This document shows, piece by piece, positions 58,190 to 64,000 of a DNA stretch of 64,000 bases (within the stretch, counting starts at the first letter, position 1; each line of letters starts with the position of its first letter). A model generated the notes under the pieces. That model ran no database searches. It saw only the letters and a list, made by a program, of their open reading frames with translations, and was not told the DNA's origin. The position numbers were made by a program, and so were the translations under genes. Origin of the DNA: RYN-230 sp963793825 (GTDB lineage: Bacteria; Actinomycetota; Actinomycetes; Streptosporangiales; Streptosporangiaceae); contig CAWCBE010000009.1 of assembly GCA_963793825.1 (NCBI GenBank), positions 62,001 to 126,000 on the forward strand, read 5' to 3'.

Positions 58190-59713
58190 ATGACGCGTTA
58201 TGCCGCACCGGGCCAGCCCGGTGCCCTGATGAGCTACCTGCCCCGGTACGACCACTGGGTCGGCGGCGAGTACGTCCCCCCGGCCCAGGGCCGCTACTTC
58301 GAGAACCCGACGCCGGTCACCGGGGAGACAATCTGCGAGGTGGCCCGGGGCACGGCCGGGGACGTGGAGCGCGCCCTCGACGCCGCGCACGGCGCCGCCC
58401 CGGCCTGGGGACGCACCTCGGCCGCCGACCGGTCGAACATCCTGAACCGGATCGCGGACCGGATGGAAGCTAACCTGGCCGCCATCGCCGTCGCGGAGAC
58501 CTGGGAGAACGGCAAGCCGATCCGGGAGACCCTGGCCGCCGACATCCCGCTGGCCATCGACCACTTCCGCTACTTCGCCGGGGCGATCCGGGCCCAGGAG
58601 GGCAGCCTCTCCGAGATCGACGACGACACTGTCGCCTATCACTTCCACGAGCCGCTGGGCGTGGTCGCCCAGATCATCCCGTGGAACTTCCCGATCCTGA
58701 TGGCGGTGTGGAAGCTGGCGCCCGCGCTGGCGGCCGGCAACGCGGTGGTGCTCAAGCCCGCCGAGCAGACCCCGGCCTCCATTCACTACCTCATGAGCCT
58801 GGTCGGCGACCTGCTGCCGCCCGGCGTCCTCAATATCGTCAACGGCTTCGGCGTGGAGGCGGGCAAGCCGCTCGCGTCCAGCGCCCGGGTGGCCAAGGTC
58901 GCCTTCACCGGCGAGACCACCACCGGGCGGCTGATCATGCAGTACGCCAGCGAGAACATCAAGCCGGTCACCCTGGAGCTGGGCGGCAAGAGCCCCAACA
59001 TCTTCTTCGACGACGTGTCGTCGAAGAAGGACGACTTCTACGACAAGGCCCTGGAAGGGTTCACCATGTTCGCCCTCAACCAGGGCGAGGTGTGCACGTG
59101 CCCGTCCCGGGCGCTGATCCAGCAGGGCCACTACCGCGAGTTCATGGACGCGGCGGTCGCCCGCACCGAGAAGGTGATCCAGGGCCACCCGCTGGACACC
59201 GGCACGATGATCGGCGCGCAGGCGTCCAACGACCAGCTGGAGAAGATTCTTTCCTACATGGACATCGGCCGCCAGGAGGGGGCCAAGGTACTCACCGGCG
59301 GGCACCGTGCCGACCTGGGCGGGGAACTGGCCGGCGGCTTCTACGTGCAGCCGACCATCTTCGAGGGTGACAACCAGATGCGGATCTTCCAGGAGGAGAT
59401 CTTCGGCCCGGTGGTCTCGGTGACCTCGTTCGCCGATTTCGCCGACGCCATCAAGATCGCCAACGACACCCTGTACGGGCTGGGCTCCGGTGTCTGGACC
59501 CGGGACGTGAACACCGCTTACCGCGCCGGGCGGGCCATCCAGGCCGGCCGCGTGTGGACCAACAGCTACCACGCCTACCCGGCGCATGCCGCGTTCGGCG
59601 GGTACAAGGGGTCCGGCATCGGCCGGGAGACCCACAAGATGATGCTGGAGCACTACCAGCAGACCAAGAACCTGCTGGTCAGCTACTCGCCGAAGGCGCT
59701 GGGCTTCTTCTAG
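58190..59713 (+). CDS. Aldehyde dehydrogenase, ExaC/AldB type
   Basis: This 507-residue enzyme oxidises acetaldehyde or similar aldehydes with NAD(P)+. It has IIPWNFPILMAVWKLAPALA, VAFTGETTTGRLI, the general base Glu in LELGGKSPNIFF and catalytic Cys302 in NQGEVCTCPSRALI. The extra CTC cysteine pair is typical of the ExaC group. ATG 58190 follows GGAGGT. It forms a unit with the GAF regulator upstream and DUF779 downstream. Confidence 0.95.
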   Translation: MTRYAAPGQPGALMSYLPRYDHWVGGEYVPPAQGRYFENPTPVTGETICEVARGTAGDVERALDAAHGAAPAWGRTSAADRSNILNRIADRMEANLAAIAVAETWENGKPIRETLAADIPLAIDHFRYFAGAIRAQEGSLSEIDDDTVAYHFHEPLGVVAQIIPWNFPILMAVWKLAPALAAGNAVVLKPAEQTPASIHYLMSLVGDLLPPGVLNIVNGFGVEAGKPLASSARVAKVAFTGETTTGRLIMQYASENIKPVTLELGGKSPNIFFDDVSSKKDDFYDKALEGFTMFALNQGEVCTCPSRALIQQGHYREFMDAAVARTEKVIQGHPLDTGTMIGAQASNDQLEKILSYMDIGRQEGAKVLTGGHRADLGGELAGGFYVQPTIFEGDNQMRIFQEEIFGPVVSVTSFADFADAIKIANDTLYGLGSGVWTRDVNTAYRAGRAIQAGRVWTNSYHAYPAHAAFGGYKGSGIGRETHKMMLEHYQQTKNLLVSYSPKALGFF

Positions 59714-59748
59714 GCCCGGGGGCTGGGAAGAAGCGGTAGGTGACCAGC

Positions 59749-60165
59749 ATGACATCCCGCGTGGAGATCACCCCCGCAGCGGCCGGACTGCTCCGGTCGC
59801 TGCGGGGCAGCCACGGCCCGCTGATGTTCCATCAGTCCGGTGGCTGCTGCGACGGCAGCGCGCCGATGTGCTACCCGGCCGGCGAGTTCCGCACCGGGTC
59901 CTCGGACGTGCTGCTGGCCGAGCTGGCCGTGCCCGGCGTGGCCGAGCCGGTCGGCTTCTGGATGTCCCGTGACCAGTTCGAGCGGTGGCGGCACACCCAC
60001 CTGACCGTGGATGTCGTCCCCGGCCGGGGCAGCGGCTTCTCTCTGGAAGCCCCCGAAGGCGTCCGCTTCCTCATCCGCTCCCGTCTCCTCACCCCCGAGG
60101 AGAACGCCATCCTCAACCCGGGCCATCCGCCCCGTTCCCCGGCCACTCCCCCCTCCCCGGCCTGA
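59749..60165 (+). CDS. DUF779 protein
   Basis: This 138-residue protein has the DUF779 pattern GPLMFHQSGGCCDGSAPMCY, then FWMSRDQFERWRHTHLTVDV and FSLEAPEGVRFLIRSRLLTP. Three Cys residues may bind metal. It is almost always next to ExaC-type dehydrogenases. ATG 59749 has AGGTGA five bases upstream; GTG 59740 is the alternative. Confidence 0.92.
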   Translation: MTSRVEITPAAAGLLRSLRGSHGPLMFHQSGGCCDGSAPMCYPAGEFRTGSSDVLLAELAVPGVAEPVGFWMSRDQFERWRHTHLTVDVVPGRGSGFSLEAPEGVRFLIRSRLLTPEENAILNPGHPPRSPATPPSPA

Positions 60166-60171
60166 TCATCC

Positions 60172-60244
60172 CGACTCTGCACTCCAGATTCGCGCTTCCC
60201 CGGGCGATTTGCCCGTTATGCCGGGAAACAGGAGTGCAGAGTCG
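60172..60244. terminator. Long inverted repeat with inner hairpin after DUF779
   Basis: CGACTCTGCACTCC at 60172-60185 pairs perfectly with GGAGTGCAGAGTCG at 60231-60244. The 45-base interior holds a smaller stem, CGGGC/GCCCG around GATTT. It is a probable terminator or a small palindromic element. Confidence 0.6.
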
Positions 60245-60441
60245 TGGCAGCAGGCACCCCGGGGGCGGCAGCAGGCACCCCGGGGGCGGCTGGCCAGGCC
60301 GCGGCGTGGCCTGCCGCTGGACCGGGCCGTGTGCACCGCACTGGCCCCGCTCGCGGACGGCCGCTAGAACGCCGCCACCTCACGAATCACCGAACGCGTG
60401 CGTCTTCAGGATGCAGGGGAAGTGATCGAGGGAGGCAGGCG

Positions 60442-60984
60442 ATGATGGCAGACACCGCGGTAGAGGCGGCCACCGAGCACACGGTGGCCGACACGCGGCT
60501 GGGCAAGCTGACGATCGTGCGGGACGGCGGCGCGCTGACCGGGCTGTACTTTCCCCGCCACTGGCCCCGGCCTGACCGTGCGCGCTTCGGGGCCCGCAGC
60601 GTGCGGGGATTCGGGGCGGTAACCCGCCAGCTTGAGGAATACCTCACCGGGCAGCGGAGTGAGTTCGATCTGCCGATCAGGGCCCGCGGCACCGAGTTCC
60701 AGCGCCGCGTGTGGGACCTGATCACGCAGGTGCCGTACGGGCGGACGATCACCTACGGCGAGCTCGCGCGGCGCTTGGGGGGCGGCGTGAGCCCCCAGGA
60801 GGTCGGGGCGGCGGCAGGCCAGAACCCGCTGTGCATCCTGATCCCCTGCCACCGCGTGATCGGGAGCACCGGGAAGCGGGCCGGCTACGCGGGCGGCCTG
60901 GACCGTAAGCGGGCGCTGCTGGAAATAGAGCGGCCAGGGACGGCCCCGGGTGCGGCAGGCGCTCACGGCACCGGCCTGTGCTAG
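60442..60984 (+). CDS. ogt: Methylated-DNA--protein-cysteine S-methyltransferase
   Basis: This 180-residue suicide repair protein takes the alkyl group from O6-alkylguanine onto its own Cys. The active site is ILIPCHRVIGSTGKRAGYAG, preceded by FQRRVWDLITQVPYGRTITY. ATG 60442 has GGGAGG six bases upstream. It lies 86 bases upstream of an ECF sigma gene that heads a second repair unit. Confidence 0.95.
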   Translation: MMADTAVEAATEHTVADTRLGKLTIVRDGGALTGLYFPRHWPRPDRARFGARSVRGFGAVTRQLEEYLTGQRSEFDLPIRARGTEFQRRVWDLITQVPYGRTITYGELARRLGGGVSPQEVGAAAGQNPLCILIPCHRVIGSTGKRAGYAGGLDRKRALLEIERPGTAPGAAGAHGTGLC

Positions 60985-61070
60985 CTGCCCGCGCACCAGG
61001 CCGCCGCGGCCGGCCAGAATTGGCTGCCACTCCGGTCTCACTAAAACCAGCGGCGGGGCGTCTGCAGGGC

Positions 61071-61589
61071 ATGACGGGTAAGCAGCCGTTCGAGGCGGTC
61101 GTTACCGCGCACGGGGCGACCGTGCTCCGGGTCTGCCGGGCTGTGCTCGGGCTGGCGGACGCCGACGACGCCTGGTCGGAAACATTCCTGGCCGCGATGA
61201 GGGCCTACCCGGACTTGCCGGCCGACGCCAACGTCGAGGCGTGGCTGGTCACCATCGCCCACCGCAAGGCCATCGACATCGCCCGGGCCGCGGGCCGCCG
61301 CGCCATACCGGTCGCCGAGCCCCCCGGCATGGTGGCCGCGGGCCCCGCGGATGACCCCGCCGGGGGCCTGGACAACGACCTGGCCGATGCCGTCGCCGCG
61401 CTGCCCGCGAAGCAGAAACAGGCGGTCGCCTACCACTATGTGGCCGGGCTGCCCTACGCCGATGTCGCCACCATCCTCGGCGGCACGGCTGAGGCGGCCC
61501 GCCGCGCCGCCGCCGACGGCATCGCCACCCTCCGGCGCACCTACCCAGGCGCCGCCGCAACGAAAGGAGAGCCCGGTGTACGCGGATGA
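61071..61589 (+). CDS. ECF sigma factor, repair-linked
   Basis: This 172-residue sigma factor has region 2 (VTAHGATVLRVCRAVLG, DADDAWSETFLAAMRAYPDL, VEAWLVTIAHRKAID) and region 4 (VAALPAKQKQAVAYHYVAGL, then PYADVATILGGTAEAARRAA). No anti-sigma gene is adjacent. The 3' end overlaps the next repair gene by 14 bases, so it may control the cluster. ATG 61071 is the start. Confidence 0.9.
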   Translation: MTGKQPFEAVVTAHGATVLRVCRAVLGLADADDAWSETFLAAMRAYPDLPADANVEAWLVTIAHRKAIDIARAAGRRAIPVAEPPGMVAAGPADDPAGGLDNDLADAVAALPAKQKQAVAYHYVAGLPYADVATILGGTAEAARRAAADGIATLRRTYPGAAATKGEPGVRG

Positions 61590-62187
61590 CCTGACCACGA
61601 ACCTGGCCCGGGCCTTCCCCGGCCGCCCAGGCGACCTGGACCGGCTGCACGCCCGGCTAGCCGCCGCAGCCGAACGGGACGGGATCCTCGACGTGGCCTA
61701 CCGGACCGTCGATAGCCCGGTCGGCCCGCTGCTGCTGGCCGCGACCGGAACGGGACTGGTCCGGGTGGCCTACGCCAGCGAGGACCACGACGCTGTGCTG
61801 CAGGCCCTGGCCGACCGGATCAGTCCGCGCGTCCTCAACGTTCCGGCCCGGCTCGACGCGGCCGCACGGGAGTTCGACGAGTACTTCGCAGGGCGGCGGC
61901 GCCGCTTCGACCTGCCGCTGGACTGGCGGCTGTCGGCCGGATTCCGGCGCGCGGTGCTGAGCCGCCTGCCCGAGGTCGGATACGGGCACACCGCCAGCTA
62001 CGCGGCCGTCGCGAAGCTGGCCGGCAACCCCAGGGCGGTCCGCGCCGCGGCGACCGCGTGTGCGACCAATCCGCTGCCGGTCGTCGTCCCGTGCCACCGC
62101 GTCATCTACTCCGATGGCCGGATCGGCCGCTACCTCGGCGGTCCTGAGGCCAAGCGCGCCCTGCTCACCCTGGAGGCAGCAGCATGA
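61576..62187 (+). CDS. Second O6-alkylguanine-DNA alkyltransferase
   Basis: This 203-residue protein has an active site VVVPCHRVIYSDGRIGRYLG and the preceding region FRRAVLSRLPEVGYGHTASY. The N-terminal part (VDSPVGPLLLAATGTGLVRV) is the usual first domain, with about 45 extra residues before it. GTG 61576 follows AAAGGAGA and overlaps the sigma gene. The stop overlaps the next start (ATGA). Confidence 0.93.
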   Translation: MYADDLTTNLARAFPGRPGDLDRLHARLAAAAERDGILDVAYRTVDSPVGPLLLAATGTGLVRVAYASEDHDAVLQALADRISPRVLNVPARLDAAAREFDEYFAGRRRRFDLPLDWRLSAGFRRAVLSRLPEVGYGHTASYAAVAKLAGNPRAVRAAATACATNPLPVVVPCHRVIYSDGRIGRYLGGPEAKRALLTLEAAA

Positions 62188-62936
62188 GCCGCAGCCATAC
62201 CGCGGAGGCGCCCGGCGCCGCTCCCGCCGCGACATGGCGGGACCGCGTCGAGGCCGCCGACTGGGACGCCGCCCGCGCCGACCTGGAACGCTACGGCTGC
62301 GGCCTGATCGGGCAGCTGCTGACTCCGGAGGAAGGAGGCGGGATCGCCGCGCTCTACGATGACGACTCCCGCTTCAGGTCGACGGTGGACATGGCCCGGT
62401 ACCGCTTCGGTGCGGGCGAGTACCGTTACTTCACGCCGCCGTTCCCGGCTGCCGTCGCCGGGCTGAGGCAGGCGCTGTACCCGAAGCTCCTGCCGATCGC
62501 GCGCACCTGGTGGACCAGGCTCGGCCGGGACGCCCCGTGGCCGGACAGCCTTCAGCAGTGGCTGGGGATGTGCCACGCCGCAGGCCAGGCCAGGCCCACG
62601 CCGATCCTGCTCAAGTACGGCGAAGGTGGCTGGAACGCCCTGCACCGTGACCTGTATGGCGAGCTGGTGTTCCCGCTGCAGGTCGTCATCAACCTGAGCC
62701 ATCCCGGCGTGGACCACACGGGTGGCGAGTTCCTGCTCTACGAGCAGCGGCCGCGGGCCCAGTCCCGGGCCACGGCGACCCTCATCCCGCAGGGTCACGG
62801 CCTCGTGTTCACCACCCGCGACCGCCCAGTCCGATCCAGGCACGGCTGGTCAGCCGCGGCTGTCCGGCACGGCGTGTCCGTGGTCCGCTCCGGGCACCGG
62901 TTCACCCTCGGCCTGGTCTTCCACGACGCCGCCTGA
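62184..62936 (+). CDS. 2-oxoglutarate/Fe(II)-dependent oxygenase, AlkB-like role suggested
   Basis: This 250-residue protein has the facial triad pattern: GGWNALHRDLYGELVFPLQV (HxD), then late His in LIPQGHGLVFTTRDRPVR and RHGVSVVRSGHRFTLGLVFH. Such proteins often follow Ogt and ECF sigma genes in actinomycetes and probably help reverse alkyl damage, but the substrate is unknown. ATG 62184 overlaps the preceding stop. Confidence 0.87.
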   Translation: MSRSHTAEAPGAAPAATWRDRVEAADWDAARADLERYGCGLIGQLLTPEEGGGIAALYDDDSRFRSTVDMARYRFGAGEYRYFTPPFPAAVAGLRQALYPKLLPIARTWWTRLGRDAPWPDSLQQWLGMCHAAGQARPTPILLKYGEGGWNALHRDLYGELVFPLQVVINLSHPGVDHTGGEFLLYEQRPRAQSRATATLIPQGHGLVFTTRDRPVRSRHGWSAAAVRHGVSVVRSGHRFTLGLVFHDAA

Positions 62937-62956
62937 GGCCGGCCGCGGCCGGATGC

Positions 62957-64000
62957 CTAGTGGCGGGTCCGGCGGGCCGTGCCCGCGGCTGCCCCGGGCA
63001 TGGCGGGCAGGCGGGCGGCCAGCAGCTGGGCCAGGTGCTGGCCGCGCACCCCGGCCAGCTGGTCGGCCTGAGTGCGGCAGGAGAACCCGTCCGCCAGGCA
63101 GACCGCCCCGGGCGGCGCCGCGCGCAGCGCGGGGAGCAGCGCATTCTCGGCCACCGCGACCGACACCTCGTAGTGCCCGCGTTCCATGCCGAAGTTGCCG
63201 GCCAGCCCGCAGCAGCCCGCCAGCATGGTGACTGACGCCCCGGCCCGGTGCAGCAGGGCCTGGTCGGCCGCGTAGCCCATGACCGAGTGGTGGTGGCAGT
63301 GCGGCTGGGCGACGATCTCGGTCCCGGCCAGGCTGGGCGGTGCCCAGCCGGGCTCCGGGCCGAGGGGCGGCGCGGCGGTCAGCAGCTCGGCCAGCGTGTG
63401 CACGCCCTCGGCCACGGCGACGGCCCGGGGGTCGCCGGGCAGCAGGTCGGCCAGGTCGGAGCGGAGCACCGCGGTGCAGGATGGCTCCAGCCCGACGATC
63501 GGCAGGCCGGCCTGCGCGTAGGGGGCGAGCACGCCGAGCAGCCCGCGCAGCCGCCGCCGTGCCCCGTCCAGCTGCCCGGTGCTGATCCAGGTCAGCCCGC
63601 AGCACGCGGACCGTTCGGGGATGATCACCTGGTACCCGGCATCCCGCAGCACCGCCACCGCCGCCTGCGGCACCTCCGGGTCGAAGGCGTCGCTGAACGA
63701 GTCGGCCCACAGCACCACGGGCCGCCCGGGATGTCCCGGATCCCGGCCCGCCCGCACGGCCCCGCCGGTCGCCACCCCGCCCGTCGCCACCGCCTCGCGG
63801 CCCGGCCAGCGGCGGAACGGCACCGGGGCGAACGCCGGGATACTCCGGCGGGGGTCCATCCCCCCGGCGGCCAGCACCGCCGCCGCGACCGGGCGGATCC
63901 CGAGCACCGCGTTGACCAGCCCGGGCGCCACACCGGCCCAGCGCGCCCACCGCGGCAGCTGCCCCAGCGCATAGTGCGCGGGCGGCCGCAGCCGCCGCCG
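62957..64000 (-). CDS. Fe-S oxidoreductase, C-terminal half (truncated by window edge)
   Basis: The 347 visible codons run off the window, so the 5' end is missing. They hold two CCG-type metal-binding motifs: IIPERSACCGLTWISTGQLD and LAGCCGLAGNFGMERGHYEV, with QPHCHHHSVMGYAADQ and LEPSCTAVLRSDL. This is the C-terminal domain of GlcF/D-lactate dehydrogenase-type FAD/Fe-S oxidoreductases; an N-terminal FAD domain is expected outside the window. It is convergent with the oxygenase gene. Confidence 0.88.
   Translation of the reverse strand, partial: RRRLRPPAHYALGQLPRWARWAGVAPGLVNAVLGIRPVAAAVLAAGGMDPRRSIPAFAPVPFRRWPGREAVATGGVATGGAVRAGRDPGHPGRPVVLWADSFSDAFDPEVPQAAVAVLRDAGYQVIIPERSACCGLTWISTGQLDGARRRLRGLLGVLAPYAQAGLPIVGLEPSCTAVLRSDLADLLPGDPRAVAVAEGVHTLAELLTAAPPLGPEPGWAPPSLAGTEIVAQPHCHHHSVMGYAADQALLHRAGASVTMLAGCCGLAGNFGMERGHYEVSVAVAENALLPALRAAPPGAVCLADGFSCRTQADQLAGVRGQHLAQLLAARLPAMPGAAAGTARRTRH

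Overview
The window is chromosomal DNA of a very GC-rich actinomycete. Third codon positions are almost always G or C, GTG and TTG starts are common, and the gene families are actinobacterial signatures: DUF397 with HTH/DUF5753 pairs, DUF5302, DUF427, a SARP regulator, a Cvn-type GTPase, free-standing HATPase_c anti-sigma-like kinases, the SAM methyltransferase family PF04672 and a SerA of the short ACT type. A Streptosporangiales- or Frankia-like soil organism fits, but the genus cannot be read from the sequence. No rRNA, tRNA or CRISPR array was seen.

Layout. 0-2.2 kb: a type II restriction-modification pair on the minus strand, an NgoMIV-like endonuclease (predicted target GCCGGC) and a C5-cytosine methyltransferase, after the 5' end of an unfinished gene. 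2.3-5.9 kb: a hydrolase, then an HTH/DUF5753 regulator with two DUF397 genes in AT-richer DNA. 6-16 kb: ordinary chromosome, with a frameshifted MerR-PP2C gene, serA, a FUSC transporter, a methyltransferase, a CGNR regulator, SDR and HIT genes, and otsA. 16.1-23.8 kb: the accessory island I consider most interesting. It holds a large HerA/FtsK-like ATPase whose stop lies 3 bases before a zeta-toxin-fold protein with a long polar leader, itself overlapped by a small partner gene. A second HTH/DUF5753 + DUF397 pair and a divergent HATPase-Nudix pair follow. 24-31 kb: a PadR operon with signal peptidase I, a dehydrogenase pseudogene, a LacI repressor with two clear palindromic operators facing a carboxymuconolactone-decarboxylase-like gene, and a DGPF/YCII + ECF42-type sigma pair.

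31.7-38 kb is a decay zone. A complete 1,966-bp IS1634-family element (20-bp terminal repeats, 6-bp duplication CCTAGC) sits at the stop codon of a DUF427 gene. Nearby are a collapsed DGPF/sigma locus and a broken second copy of a TfoX-N-like gene. 38-49 kb: an aldo/keto reductase, two SDRs with a CGNR regulator, a PEP mutase/isocitrate lyase family enzyme, a SARP, two 17-bp minisatellite arrays, patatin, acyltransferase, Cvn-type GTPase, and a compact Rho behind an ABC-permease remnant.

49.3-55.4 kb is an aromatic-compound operon with overlapping genes: DUF6282 protein, GalB-type 4-oxalomesaconate hydratase, an internally deleted LigK-type aldolase, GntR, a VOC extradiol dioxygenase and a dehydrogenase. 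An MFS transporter and a LacI regulator follow. 56.8-60.2 kb: a GAF regulator, an ExaC/AldB-type aldehyde dehydrogenase and DUF779. 60.4-62.9 kb: an alkylation-repair cluster (O6-alkylguanine transferase, ECF sigma, second transferase, 2OG-Fe(II) oxygenase). The window ends inside an Fe-S oxidoreductase gene.

Recurrent themes are GC-rich minisatellites (14, 15, 17, 20 and 32-33 bp units) in and between genes, and several gene remnants. All functions are inferred from motifs read by eye; no database search was run.
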